Positions 1 to 6,694 of a stretch of 25,465 nucleotides of DNA are shown piece by piece. Both the position numbers and the translations under genes were made by a program. Location: positions 1 through 25,465 of the forward strand of contig NZ_JADYUF010000048.1 in NCBI RefSeq assembly GCF_021531655.1, given 5' to 3'. The stretch is from Leyella stercorea. GTDB lineage: Bacteria > Bacteroidota > Bacteroidia > Bacteroidales > Bacteroidaceae. The notes beneath the pieces were generated by a model that saw nothing but the letters and a program-made list of their open reading frames with translations, was not told where the DNA came from and ran no database searches. Each line of letters starts with the position of its first letter. Within the stretch, counting starts at the first letter, position 1.

Positions 1-78
1 TGCAGCCTATCTTTTGCAAAGATATAGTTTATCTGCTATATTTCCAAGGATTTTGCCATGAATTGAAGCCTTCGGCAA
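1..78. repeat. 78-bp direct repeat, copy a
   Basis: Bases 1-78 are identical to 20051-20128 and 24060-24137. A diverged relative starts at 4004. The repeat begins TGCAGCCTATCTTTTGCAAA and ends TTCGGCAA. In the full-length copies it is the distal part of the promoter repeat upstream of toxin-antitoxin genes. It flanks the duplicated module on both sides in copy 2, so it is a natural homology for unequal recombination. Confidence 0.9.
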
Positions 79-174
79 CTCAACATTGCACAATTCTTAA
101 TCGCAGGCATAGCCGAGAACAACTCCTAACTCAAAATTCATAATTCACCATTGGTAATTTATGGAAATTCATGT

Positions 175-273
175 TTACTTGAGCTTGGAACACGAATGAC
201 CACGAATTATACTTGTCTTTGACTCCTGGTTGTAAAGATCCAGTATCCTTTTAAAATCTTCACTGCTTGCCAA
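175..273 (-). pseudogene. 5' stub of an 'SSED' gene (copy 1)
   Basis: After the D-element promoter a short frame opens with TTG and reads LASSEDFKRILDLYNQ, then leaves homology and stops after 32 residues. The same beginning occurs at 5734 (MANSEDFK...) and as a shorter trace at 11486 (MYSSEDLELF). I interpret it as the first codons of a gene that once followed this promoter and has been cut away. The start codon here is TTG where the 5734 relative has ATG. The function of the parent gene is not recognisable. Confidence 0.5.
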
Positions 274-292
274 AGTTATATGTTTTACAGTG

Positions 293-342
293 CAAAGGTA
301 TTCGATTTCATACTTATATCCACAGAAGTAATTGAGTGCTTA
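293..342 (-). repeat. D element (cassette-end repeat with promoter box), copy A
   Basis: On the minus strand it begins TAAGCACTCAATT at 342 and ends with TACCTTTG at 300-293, a match to the Bacteroidetes -7 box TAnnTTTG, followed by CACTG. A good -33 TTTG at the usual spacing is not evident. It lies about 35 bp after the ptuB stop. Relatives end at 5028, 5809, 11552, 19271 and 20392. Confidence 0.65.
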
Positions 343-377
343 TGTTTTATTTTGCACTTATCTCACTCTCTTTATTA

Positions 378-1136
378 TTATTGTTCGTCATATTTAATCT
401 CAGACAACTCATTTGCTAAATCTGTCATTTCTTGCGTCCAGCATTTGAGAGATTTCATATTACTTTCTAGTTTTGTATAATACGAATCATTAAGTATGGC
501 TGTTGCCACTACAGAAGAATACTCTTTTTCTTTTTTTCCTAAAGACAATAAGCTACACACATTGTTCCGAAGCCTCCCCAAGCCTTGAAGTGTTTGCTGT
601 CTCTGACCATTTATAAACTCTTCTGAAGTTTCATAAAGGTTTTCTATTTTTTGCGTAACTTCTGCCATCAATTTATATCTTGGCATACAATGTCGCTCTT
701 GATCATTGAGATTTAAAGCCGTTATTGTCATTTTACCCAAGTCATCTTTCCCTCTAAATCTCACACACTTATATAATACCATATGATCCTGAGGGATATC
801 GATTGAAGGATTTATTATTGGTTCTACTATGGTATCATGGGTTCCTTTTGTTGTATTGCATTTTTTACAACTTGGCAGAAGATTTTCCCAATTTACAACT
901 TCTTCAGGATAAGAACTTTTATCATGGAAATGCTCTATTTCCATGTATTTACTTTCTTCATTCAGCAAACATTCACAATAGCAACACTTGTTATATGACA
1001 TCGACATCAAAGCATCATGAATATATTTTTCTTTCCAAACTGTTTGTGAATGATCGTTCTTATATAATTTCGTTTTTTGTTTAACGACATCATCAGTGAG
1101 TTCTTCGGGCTTTCTTGTTCTTTCTATATGAATCAT
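378..1136 (-). CDS. ptuB: HNH endonuclease, PtuB-like (Septu defence), copy 1
   Basis: This 252-aa protein is a probable HNH nuclease and effector of a Septu-type anti-phage pair. Cys clusters (CCYCEC near residue 53, CKKC near 92) flank an EIEHFH motif near residue 70 and an NWENLLPSC segment near 87, the expected metal-binding and catalytic layout of this family. The N-terminus (MIHIERTRKPEEL) and length fit retron/Septu-type HNH proteins. I chose ATG at 1136 because AGGAGG lies a few bases upstream at the end of ptuA; an upstream in-frame TTG at 1142 is less likely. It starts 2 nt after the ptuA stop, so the two genes are probably translated together. Known Septu: an ATPase partner controls the HNH nuclease on phage infection. 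Inferred: the same here. An identical copy lies at 20428-21186. Confidence 0.88.
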   Translation of the reverse strand: MIHIERTRKPEELTDDVVKQKTKLYKNDHSQTVWKEKYIHDALMSMSYNKCCYCECLLNEESKYMEIEHFHDKSSYPEEVVNWENLLPSCKKCNTTKGTHDTIVEPIINPSIDIPQDHMVLYKCVRFRGKDDLGKMTITALNLNDQERHCMPRYKLMAEVTQKIENLYETSEEFINGQRQQTLQGLGRLRNNVCSLLSLGKKEKEYSSVVATAILNDSYYTKLESNMKSLKCWTQEMTDLANELSEIKYDEQ

Positions 1137-1138
1137 TA

Positions 1139-2314
1139 TCAACCTCCTATCAACTGTATTTCCAACACCTTACGTAATACATTGTCAGGATGCAACATAC
1201 GATTTAATTTTTCATATATAGAACGAGCTGTATCCATATTATCATCTTGCAAAGCAGAATTAAACTTTTCTAAATATTCTTTGTATAATGCAGAACGTGT
1301 ATCTTTCATTCCCATTACATCCTGTAATATTTCTTCTATCGTCCATCCCTTACATCCATACATTGTGTTTACTATTGGATTTATTTTTACATTACCTTCC
1401 GAATCAGCGACCAATGGTATAACCTCGTTTGGTTCGGCCACCTGAATGACATGTGGACTGTGGGTAGATGTAAATATCTGTGCTTTGGGGAATAATCTAT
1501 TCAAAGCCTCGTAAATTCTCGCTTGCAATTCTGGATGCAAGTGAACGTCCATTTCGTCAATTATCAAAACCCCGTCAAAGTCAGAAACTTTTATATGAGG
1601 TTTTTTATAACGATACTCAATATCTTTTATCAAACCTAACAATACGATAGCAAAAGAGATATAGCCAGCAGATAATTGTTCAAAAACGATTTCGCCTTTG
1701 GGTGTGTTAATTATAATATCATTAGTCTCATGATCAATTCTTTTAAAGTCAAAACCTTGTGCCATATATGAAAAAACACCTTTTGCAGCATTTAGATTGT
1801 ACAACTGTTCTTCTGATAGTTCCCTTTCGTGCTTGGACCACAAGAAACGATTGAGAAACCATTTCTTTATATCAGAATAGTTTGTACCAGACTTTAACTG
1901 ATTGGAATACTCATAGTCATTATAATTAGGGTCTTTAGATATCGAATCTAAATTAATATAGTTCATTGAACGATTTATTTTATAAAATAAAACGTAGTGA
2001 GCATAATTATTTAAATCCCAACAACCTTTGTTGTTTTTCACATTAGGGCGTACTGAATCTATTTCAACTTTTTTCGAATATTGAGTAGCATTGTCCCCTT
2101 CTTTAATTATAATAGTCCAATCTCCAGAATTTAAAAGTGAGTTCTTTCGTAAAGAAAATTCGTTGCCACAAAAAGATTCTGCTAGGCATTCCAAAATTGT
2201 CGTCTTACCAATACCATTAGAACCACAAATAATATTGAAATGTTGGTTAAAATCCAAATGAAGATTGAAAATTGGACCTATACCATTTATATCTATAGAG
2301 TTTATTCTTAACAT
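1139..2314 (-). CDS. ptuA: AAA/ABC-like ATPase, PtuA-like (Septu defence), copy 1
   Basis: This 391-aa ATPase has an SMC/OLD-like nucleotide-binding layout. Walker A is GSNGIGKTT at residues 31-39. A signature-like FEQLSAGYISF sits near 211-221, Walker B GVLIIDEMD near 248-256, and a switch histidine STHSPHVI near 283-290. The head of the protein (NSIDINGIGPI) is typical of defence ATPases of this group. It is followed by the HNH gene after 2 nt, and this pairing identifies Septu. The ATPase is expected to form an oligomer that holds and controls PtuB. The L repeat lies 30 bp upstream of the ATG and probably carries the promoter. An identical copy lies at 21189-22364. Assignment to PtuA rather than another ATPase-HNH pair rests on the partner and gene order. 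Confidence 0.87.
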   Translation of the reverse strand: MLRINSIDINGIGPIFNLHLDFNQHFNIICGSNGIGKTTILECLAESFCGNEFSLRKNSLLNSGDWTIIIKEGDNATQYSKKVEIDSVRPNVKNNKGCWDLNNYAHYVLFYKINRSMNYINLDSISKDPNYNDYEYSNQLKSGTNYSDIKKWFLNRFLWSKHERELSEEQLYNLNAAKGVFSYMAQGFDFKRIDHETNDIIINTPKGEIVFEQLSAGYISFAIVLLGLIKDIEYRYKKPHIKVSDFDGVLIIDEMDVHLHPELQARIYEALNRLFPKAQIFTSTHSPHVIQVAEPNEVIPLVADSEGNVKINPIVNTMYGCKGWTIEEILQDVMGMKDTRSALYKEYLEKFNSALQDDNMDTARSIYEKLNRMLHPDNVLRKVLEIQLIGG

Positions 2315-2343
2315 GTTTCTTGATATTTATACTATAAGTTTGT

Positions 2344-2496
2344 GCTCAATTTAGGGCAACAGCCCTTTGTATAGATACTTTTGAAGTACTTATATATTTA
2401 GATGTTTACAATTTCACTTGTTTATTAAGCATTTCATACATCTTCTTCGCTCGACAATTGTAAAACTTGCTTTCATTGAAAGTTCACTTATCGAAA
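2344..2496 (-). promoter_or_regulatory. L element: shared leader upstream of defence operon, copy 1
   Basis: This roughly 150-bp stretch just upstream of ptuA aligns over its length with 11241-11394, upstream of the DNA methyltransferase operon, and is repeated at 22394-22546. Conserved blocks on the minus strand include TTTTCGATAAGT, CTTAATAAACAAGTGAAATT, CTATACAAAGGGCT and CTAAATTGAG. A small hairpin (AGGGC-AACA-GCCCT) lies near 2353-2366. A short frame ending ...LINK-stop is preserved in both versions. The rest of 2315-2572 shows no gene I can support. It probably holds the promoter or a leader, but no canonical -7/-33 pair is clear. Confidence 0.6.
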
Positions 2497-2572
2497 ATGA
2501 TGACATATTATCTCTTACTTTACCTTCCATTCTGCTTTGCCTTATATTCTAACAAGTCAAGTAATCTCTAAA

Positions 2573-3301
2573 TCAATGGAATTTAATTTTCTCTACTTTA
2601 AATTGAATATTGTCAGGGAATTTTCCTGAACTAATTTCATTATTCAACCACTGCATATCTCGGTCATCAGATATTCCTATTTTCTCTATATCATCCAACG
2701 TAAATTGTAAAATATAATTATTTCTTATGAGCTCTTTTTGACGTTCTTTGCGCAATGTCTCATCTAGAAATTCTTCTTCTGGTAAGAAATAAGCCTCACG
2801 ATTTTGAACTAATGGAATATATCTCCATTCACGTTCCTTGAAAAATATTGTTTCAGACGACCAGTCATTACTGGTCCAATATCTCCCTTTATATTGTTTC
2901 ATATATCCTAAAAATACATTAAGACCATTAAAGAAAGGTGTATTTAATTTGTTTTCTTCGTCAATATTATTTGCTTCATATTTTATAAGACAATCATTTA
3001 TTATAGTTCTTATACATGCGGCTAAGGGAGATCTTTTATTATAATAACATACAGGATTAACACCATTCCTAATAGCCCAATCTTTTTTCATTCTTAAATA
3101 TGCAGAAGATCTAAAACACGTCATATGATCATTTAATTCTTCATCTAGTAAATCTGCAAAGCAAACCATAGCAAAAGCAAAGTTCTTATTTATATTCAAA
3201 TAATCAGCTTTTTCCAAACAATATGAAGGTTGGAAAGACATAGAACTTAATATGCCTTTCAATCCTACAGAGTTAGTACAATGATACAGATGTAAATCCA
3301 T
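2573..3301 (-). CDS. AbiGi-like abortive infection protein, copy 1
   Basis: This 242-aa protein opens with LYHCTNSVGLKGILSS and QPSYCLEKA. It then has MVCFADL, HMTCF and a segment reading MKKDWAIRNGVNPVCYY near residues 70-87. This order resembles the AbiGi family (annotated in Pfam as the antitoxin half of abortive infection AbiG), whose start also recalls the ADP-ribosyltransferase-like 'LYH.T....L..IL' pattern. I do not see an AbiGii partner next to it, so it stands alone between the RelB/YafQ pair and the Septu operon. The start ATG at 3301 is the only sensible one. Family assignment is by pattern recognition, and the molecular activity is unknown. An identical copy lies at 22623-23351. 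Confidence 0.6.
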   Translation of the reverse strand: MDLHLYHCTNSVGLKGILSSMSFQPSYCLEKADYLNINKNFAFAMVCFADLLDEELNDHMTCFRSSAYLRMKKDWAIRNGVNPVCYYNKRSPLAACIRTIINDCLIKYEANNIDEENKLNTPFFNGLNVFLGYMKQYKGRYWTSNDWSSETIFFKEREWRYIPLVQNREAYFLPEEEFLDETLRKERQKELIRNNYILQFTLDDIEKIGISDDRDMQWLNNEISSGKFPDNIQFKVEKIKFH

Positions 3302-3395
3302 TTTATATAGTCTTTAAAATAATCGGCATAATATCGTTGATGACATATCAATCGTGAGATTACTGATAATTTATTATGAATACGTGATTATATAA

Positions 3396-3683
3396 TTATC
3401 GCTTTTTTCTCTTTCCAAATAATTCAGAATGCGATCCAAGACGAACAAGTTTTATGATGTTTTCTTCTTTGTCGTACCAAATAAGAAGGTAATCATCCTC
3501 AACGTGACATTCCATATAGTCTTTCCACTCACCCTTTAATTGATGAGGCTTAAACTCAGACGGAAGATCTTCCCCTTTTGCAAGTTTTTCCACAATCGAG
3601 AATAGCAACTTAACCTTGTTTAGGTCTTTACTAAAACGCTTGTAGTCTTTCTTGAATTGGGAGGTCTTACGAATTTCCTTCAT
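3396..3683 (-). CDS. yafQ: YafQ-family mRNA interferase toxin (RelE superfamily), copy 1
   Basis: This 95-aa RelE-superfamily toxin is expected to cleave mRNA at the ribosome. It starts MKEIRKTSQFKKDYKRF, the usual YafQ opening. It carries HQLKGEWKDYMECHVEDDYLL and, at the C-terminus, LVRLGSHSELF. These contain the histidines and acidic residues used by YafQ enzymes, so it looks catalytically intact. I placed the start at 3683 rather than at an upstream ATG at 3728, because it lies 2 nt after the antitoxin stop and matches the family start. It forms a two-gene operon with 3686-3925. An identical copy lies at 23446-23733. Confidence 0.88.
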   Translation of the reverse strand: MKEIRKTSQFKKDYKRFSKDLNKVKLLFSIVEKLAKGEDLPSEFKPHQLKGEWKDYMECHVEDDYLLIWYDKEENIIKLVRLGSHSELFGKRKKR

Positions 3684-3685
3684 AC

Positions 3686-3925
3686 TCAGTTCATTGAAGA
3701 CATGAAACTTTCCAAGCTGTCCATACAAACAGTACCTGCATCGTTGCCTTCTTTAGCTTCCTTCATAGCAGCTATGGTTACTGCATTCGGCTGTTCTGAA
3801 TCAACGTCATCATCGGATGCAGCGTTGTTAACATTCAGTATCTTAACTCCATGAATAGCCTTTAACACAGCTTTCAAGTGTGTTAGAATGGAAGGATTCT
3901 CTATTTCCAATGTCAATGTTGTCAT
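3686..3925 (-). CDS. RelB/DinJ-type antitoxin, copy 1
   Basis: This 79-aa protein starts MTTLTLEIENPSILTHLKAV and has an acidic, probably disordered C-terminal half, as expected for an antitoxin that wraps its toxin. It is directly upstream of, and 2 nt from, the YafQ toxin. The promoter repeat immediately upstream contains a palindrome, a plausible binding site for autoregulation by the antitoxin-toxin complex. The two silent differences between the duplicated modules fall in this gene, at 3877 and 3908. The label RelB/DinJ-type comes mainly from its partner. Confidence 0.8.
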   Translation of the reverse strand: MTTLTLEIENPSILTHLKAVLKAIHGVKILNVNNAASDDDVDSEQPNAVTIAAMKEAKEGNDAGTVCMDSLESFMSSMN

Positions 3926-3946
3926 ATTCTAAGCTTTTATTATATG

Positions 3947-4061
3947 CAAAGATAGTGCAAATCGAATGCAGAATATCAAGCTTGCTTGAATATTATGCTG
4001 AGATGCAGCCTATCTTATGCAAAGATAAGCTATATCTTCCATTTTTACAAGGATTTTGACA
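3947..4061 (-). promoter_or_regulatory. P element: promoter repeat with palindrome upstream of toxin-antitoxin genes, copy 1
   Basis: On the minus strand TATCTTTG at 3954-3947 fits the Bacteroidetes -7 box and lies just upstream of the antitoxin ATG. A TTG occurs 22 nt further upstream. Beyond it is the palindrome TCAAGC-TT-GCTTGA (3976-3989), a candidate operator. A second TATCTTTG-like box lies near 4018-4025. The arrangement recurs at 24003 and, diverged, at about 19998-20128 upstream of another antitoxin. The distal half of this copy (after about 4016) differs from the 78-bp repeat found in the others. Confidence 0.65.
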
Positions 4062-4083
4062 CGATTTTTCAAATGTTTGGGGT

Positions 4084-4337
4084 TTATTCCCCATACAGAT
4101 TCTTCATAAACGCCATCATTCTCAGGTCTTTTGCAGAAGGTCCTTTCTTGCCTTGCAAAGCAATGTCGAGGTATACTTTATAGTCATCGGAGAGAGACTT
4201 GCGAAGTTCAGCTGGCATGAGCATATACCATTATCCTTTTTCTTCATCGCAATAGGTTACTACCATAAAATACTTTTGGAGAATATAAGGAATCTTGCGT
4301 TCCTTGCGGACAACGTAAGTACTGTCGTCACCTTTTA
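4084..4337 (-). pseudogene. Unrecognised gene remnant with in-frame stop
   Basis: Downstream of the GNAT fragment a frame reads FLKGDDSTYVVRKERK and continues to VTYCDEEKG, then meets a TAA. After the stop the same frame resumes with MLMPAELRKSLSDDYK and runs to a stop at 4084 (46 aa from the ATG at 4224). The amino-acid composition looks protein-like on both sides of the TAA, so this is more likely the interrupted C-terminal part of one gene than two small genes. It overlaps the last codons of the GNAT fragment. I do not recognise the family. Confidence 0.4.
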
Positions 4338-4610
4338 GAAACCACATGCATCACGAAATGGTTTAAGATCAAAGTACATCAATCGTGTATCCTCGTTCAC
4401 ATCCAAATCTGTAAAATAGCTGAAGCCGCATTTCTCGTAAAAACCTACCGCATCACGATGAGCATCTACCGTTAAGAAACGGCATCCTGTACGGTTGCCA
4501 TTTGTAAACAGAACTTTTATATAATCAATTATGTCACGGGCAAGACCTTGACCTGAGCACATTCTTTGCGTTCCTAATCTACCAATTTTTACAGCTGGAT
4601 AACTTTTCAT
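4335..4610 (-). pseudogene. C-terminal half of a GNAT acetyltransferase toxin
   Basis: The 91-residue frame contains VKIGRLGTQRMCSGQGLARD, equivalent to the acetyl-CoA-binding loop, and then GCRFLTVDAHRDAVGFYEKC, the C-terminal half of a GNAT fold. The N-terminal half, usually 60-80 residues before the KIGRLG segment, is missing; only 18 nt separate it from the upstream antitoxin stop. GNAT toxins of this kind acetylate aminoacyl-tRNA and are paired with a small antitoxin, as here. I infer an internal deletion that inactivated the toxin but left the antitoxin. Confidence 0.7.
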
Positions 4611-4628
4611 GCGCTTATATATTTTGCC

Positions 4629-4784
4629 TTATCTCAGTTCAGAACAAGCATACAATCTTTTGTACACCGCTTGAGCACGCAACACATCCTCGCGCTCCAC
4701 CTTTTTGGGGTTCGCTACGGCCTGTGCAAAGCGTTCAGCATCCTTTCCTGTCAATACGGGAGTTTCTTTTATCGGTTTTGCCAT
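4629..4784 (-). CDS. Small antitoxin of a GNAT-type toxin-antitoxin pair
   Basis: This is about 51 aa from the ATG at 4784, beginning MAKPIKETPVLTGKDAERF and ending in a short charged helix (EDVLRAQAVYKRLY). Small proteins with this opening commonly precede GNAT toxins in Bacteroidetes. An alternative ATG at 4811 adds nine residues (MFNLNEFEI); I prefer 4784 because family members begin at MAKP. It is preceded by a near-consensus promoter (4834-4865) and followed by a truncated toxin, so it may be expressed without a working partner. Confidence 0.6.
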   Translation of the reverse strand: MAKPIKETPVLTGKDAERFAQAVANPKKVEREDVLRAQAVYKRLYACSELR

Positions 4785-4833
4785 AATTTCAAATTCATTT
4801 AAGTTAAACATTGTTATTTGTTACTATACATCG

Positions 4834-4865
4834 CAAAATTACATCATCCCCCCGATATTTGCAAA
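4834..4865 (-). promoter_or_regulatory. Consensus Bacteroidetes promoter for the GNAT antitoxin
   Basis: On the minus strand TTTG (4865-4862) is followed after exactly 20 nt by TAATTTTG (4841-4834), matching the -33 TTTG / -7 TAnnTTTG consensus of the Bacteroidetes primary sigma factor. The antitoxin start lies 23 or 50 nt downstream. This is the clearest promoter in the window. Confidence 0.7.
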
Positions 4866-4868
4866 TAT

Positions 4869-4961
4869 TTAGCCTTCTTTATTTCCTCTGTAAACCACCA
4901 ATACAGCGTACCCTCTATTTTTCAAAGGGTTAATTGCATTAGTATTTTGAATAAAGTACAT
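4869..4961 (-). other. 30-codon ORF after D element copy B; coding status unclear
   Basis: The frame starts with ATG at the same place relative to the D element as the SSED stubs elsewhere (shared ATTATGTAC context). It reads MYFIQNTNAINPLKNRGYAV and ends after 30 residues. No homology is recognisable. It may be chance translation of intergenic sequence, and otherwise 4870-5014 holds nothing I can identify. Confidence 0.2.
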
Positions 4962-5028
4962 AATTCGATGTTTAAAATTCAGCAGCGAAGTTACTTCTTT
5001 CTGATTTAAGCCATAATTTGAGTGCTTA
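4962..5028 (-). repeat. D element, copy B
   Basis: On the minus strand it begins TAAGCACTCAAATT at 5028 and ends near GTAACTTCGCTGCTGAATTT. Compared with copies A and C, the -7 box is degenerate (TAACTTCG). It abuts the cut end of the AAA ATPase fragment, supplying that fragment's stop codon. Confidence 0.55.
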
Positions 5029-5133
5029 CGGGTAAATCACGCAAGCGTTCTATCCTTTGCCAAACTTGATGTCAGAATTCATCTCAGCAATGCCGTAACA
5101 GTTCTTTAAATCCATATGAAGGTGTGTCATCAT
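5026..5133 (-). pseudogene. 5' stub of an AAA ATPase gene
   Basis: The frame begins MMTHLHMDLKNCYGI and continues EMNSDIKFGKG, then TAG, then NACVIYP and the TAA of the D element. Defence ATPases of the RloC-like type start with 'LKNCYGI...' and reach Walker A just after '..VIYAPNG'. Here the gene is cut immediately before Walker A. Its ATG overlaps the TGA of the upstream DUF4209 fragment (ATGA), so the two were an operon. The in-frame TAG shows that it was decaying in any case. Confidence 0.55.
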
Positions 5134-5546
5134 TCTTTCTTTTCTCTAACCATTCCCAACACAAACAGTACATGAAGTAACCGCCCTGCACAGCCATAAC
5201 CAAAATATTGAGGATCAGCAATGCCATGACACATAAGATTACGAATGTTTAAACCTATTTGGTTAGTCAATACCAATCGTAAATAATAAGCGCCATCATC
5301 CGTCAAAGCATCTTTTACAGGCTGCATTCTCAACAAATCATCTAGAGTCTTTAATTGGAACCCATTCCCAGACTTTTGAGGTCTGAGAACGCTCATGCCA
5401 GACTTTTCTACAAGAGTACATATAGCATTTTCTAACTGCGGAACTATTAAATGAGCGAAGAGTATATACTTACCATCCATAAAGAACTGGAGAGCTTCAC
5501 AAACCTCAAATCCGCAACCGCCCTCATAAGATGACACAGAGGTCAA
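5130..5546 (-). pseudogene. C-terminal fragment of a DUF4209 protein
   Basis: About 138 residues remain. They include FAHLIVPQLENAICTLVEK, then KTLDDLLRMQPVKDAL, and YYLRLVLTNQIGLNIRNLMCH followed by G near the end. This is the recognisable C-terminal domain of DUF4209 proteins, which are normally several hundred residues longer. There is no ATG at the left edge of homology; the frame continues upstream into a 54-bp inverted repeat and hits TGA. Downstream it overlaps the ATPase stub, suggesting a former DUF4209-ATPase defence pair. The upstream part may have been lost when the inverted repeat formed. Confidence 0.7.
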
Positions 5547-5629
5547 AAAGGTAGCGCCCTCTTTTGCCGCAGTGACGCTACCTTTTTGACCTCTGTGTCA
5601 TCTTATGAGGGCGGTTGCGGATTTGAGGT
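5503..5629. repeat. 54-bp perfect inverted repeat with 19-nt spacer
   Basis: The left arm 5503-5556 (ACCTCAAATCCGCAACCG...) is the exact reverse complement of the right arm 5576-5629. The spacer is 5557-5575. The left arm belongs to the DUF4209 coding frame, so the right arm is an inverted copy of coding sequence, not an independent regulatory palindrome. It ends the 5603-5734 stub. Such perfect fold-backs arise by template switching in vivo or by chimera formation during amplification. Confidence 0.95.
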
Positions 5630-5734
5630 AGTAAAAACATCTTTAATCATGCGTAAAACGATTGAGACCCCACTCGTCTTTGGCTCCTGGTTGTAAAGTT
5701 CCAGTATACTTTTAAAATCTTCACTGTTTGCCAT
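5603..5734 (-). pseudogene. 5' stub of an 'SSED' gene with its promoter
   Basis: Starting with ATG at 5734, the frame reads MANSEDFKSILELYNQ and continues VLRMIKDVFTT before running into the right arm of the inverted repeat and stopping (43 aa). It is the longest surviving version of the stub also seen at 273 and 11486. The -7-like box TACCTTTG at 5767-5760 lies 26 nt upstream. It might be the true N-terminus of the DUF4209 gene whose middle is missing; the sequence alone does not show this. Confidence 0.45.
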
Positions 5735-5759
5735 AATCTTTGTTTTATGTTTTGCAGTG

Positions 5760-5809
5760 CAAAGGTATTCGATTTCATACTTATATCTACAGAAACAATT
5801 GAGTGCTTA
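5760..5809 (-). repeat. D element, copy C
   Basis: On the minus strand it begins TAAGCACTCAATTG at 5809 and ends with TACCTTTG at 5767-5760. It closely matches copies A and F, including the stretch reading TATAAGTATGAAATCGAA. It directly follows the cut end of the abiH fragment and supplies its stop codon. Confidence 0.65.
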
Positions 5810-5973
5810 CCAAAGCAAGTAGTCGTTATCTTGTTTACTATTAAACACGCTCTGAAACTCCTCAATAATATCAAAACGTCCATCCACATTATAAGCCATT
5901 TTTTGAAGTCAGAATATCAGGTTTTCATATGGTGCATTATATCAAAGCCGTTACCGATAATGTAGAGTTTCAT
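5807..5973 (-). pseudogene. 5' stub of an AbiH-family abortive infection gene
   Basis: From the ATG at 5973 the frame reads MKLYIIGNGFDIMHHMKT, then TGA, then YSDFKKWLI. After a frameshift it continues NVDGRFDIIEEFQSVF and DNDYLLW, where the D element begins. 'IGNGFD' near the start, 'YSDF' and 'YLLW' are the landmarks of AbiH proteins. So about 50 codons of a gene normally 300 or more codons long remain, with a stop and a frameshift as well. It starts 5 nt after the CHAT protease stop, as if it once ended the same operon or was joined there by recombination. Confidence 0.7.
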
Positions 5974-5977
5974 ATAT

Positions 5978-6694
5978 CTATATGATTTTTGAATATCTAT
6001 TCCCAAAAACTTTGATTTCATCCTTAAATTTGTATAGTTGCTCTATCACTGCATCTATACCATGGAAAGGCTTTTGAGTCCTAAGTTTCTGAATCTCTTT
6101 TGTTGTTAATAAATTGATAATTCGTACAAGTTGGTCAACTGTTTCACTATTTTCCACAGCATAATATATGGAATATTTTATTATCTTTATTATTTTTCCT
6201 TTGTATATAGCTATACACCTTTTTGAAAAAGTCTCCCCTTCTATATAATCCGTTGGTATATTTCCAAAACCTACAAAAGATTCAATACCACAAGACTTTG
6301 ACAATCTTGCAAGGCTTTTAGTGCTGTTTTTATTTGAATTACAAGAGAAACAAAAGAAAATCTTCCCTCTAAAAGAGGATAGATTACCTGCATCAATGAA
6401 AACTTCTTTATCGTAAAAATCACTATTCTCTTGAGCTGCTATATTATTCATTGACATCTCTCCGAATCGACCACAAGCACCATGTAGCTGAGTCTCTCCT
6501 CCATGTCCCATAAATAGTACAAAATGACTATCAGAGGACTCTGCAATACATTTTTGATGATCATCATCAGAAAAATGAACTTTATAACAATGCCATGCAT
6601 CTTTCAACATTCTTGTCTCAAATGTATGAATACGATTGAGGAACGATGTTGAATTACTTTTATCCAAAGGATATATAGCAAAGACTTTACTCAT
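5978..6694 (-). CDS. CHAT/caspase-like protease, putative effector of the methylase-GHKL system
   Basis: This 238-aa protein has a caspase-fold signature. FVLFMGHGG (His64) fits the catalytic histidine strand, and KIFFCFSCNS (Cys118 followed by xS) fits the catalytic cysteine strand; these are separated by about 54 residues, as in CHAT/caspase-like domains. SFVGFGN near 139-145 matches the strand that follows. No signal peptide or membrane segment is visible, so it should be cytoplasmic. It overlaps the receiver gene by 8 nt and is last in the four-gene operon, a usual place for an effector. Known: CHAT and caspase-like proteases act as cell-killing or partner-cleaving effectors in several bacterial immune systems. 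Inferred: it is activated through the upstream signalling proteins. The substrate is unknown, and family assignment rests on the His/Cys pattern. Confidence 0.68.
   Translation of the reverse strand: MSKVFAIYPLDKSNSTSFLNRIHTFETRMLKDAWHCYKVHFSDDDHQKCIAESSDSHFVLFMGHGGETQLHGACGRFGEMSMNNIAAQENSDFYDKEVFIDAGNLSSFRGKIFFCFSCNSNKNSTKSLARLSKSCGIESFVGFGNIPTDYIEGETFSKRCIAIYKGKIIKIIKYSIYYAVENSETVDQLVRIINLLTTKEIQKLRTQKPFHGIDAVIEQLYKFKDEIKVFGNRYSKII

Larger units (their letters stand above)
1..4003. repeat. Large direct duplication, copy 1 (Septu-AbiGi-RelB/YafQ module)
   Basis: This stretch recurs at 20051-24059, offset by 20050 bp. I saw no difference up to 3876. Near the right end there are two substitutions (3877 A versus 23927 G; 3908 C versus 23958 T), both silent in the antitoxin gene, and copy 2 has 6 extra bases (GTTTTC) just upstream of that gene. 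All encoded proteins are identical. Past about 4016 the copies diverge inside a shared promoter repeat. The window begins exactly at the first base of the repeat, so the true left boundary of copy 1 may be cut off, for example by a contig end. Confidence 0.95.

Noticed and set aside
280..480. Plus-strand frame repeated at 20330-20530 and, in part, at 5747-5965
   Set aside because: The shared part (MFYSAKVFDF...EVIECL) is only translation of the D element; the downstream parts differ and run antisense to ptuB or abiH remnants.
1137..1142. TTG start giving ptuB two extra residues
   Set aside because: ATG 1136 has AGGAGG at good spacing and matches the usual start of the family.
3684..3728. Upstream ATG extending the YafQ toxin by 15 residues
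   Set aside because: It would overlap the antitoxin in another frame; the family start MKEIRKT lies 2 nt after the antitoxin stop.
5759..5809. Integron attC or Xer dif site for the D element
   Set aside because: There is no paired inverted core as in attC, no dif-like arms, and no recombinase gene in the window.
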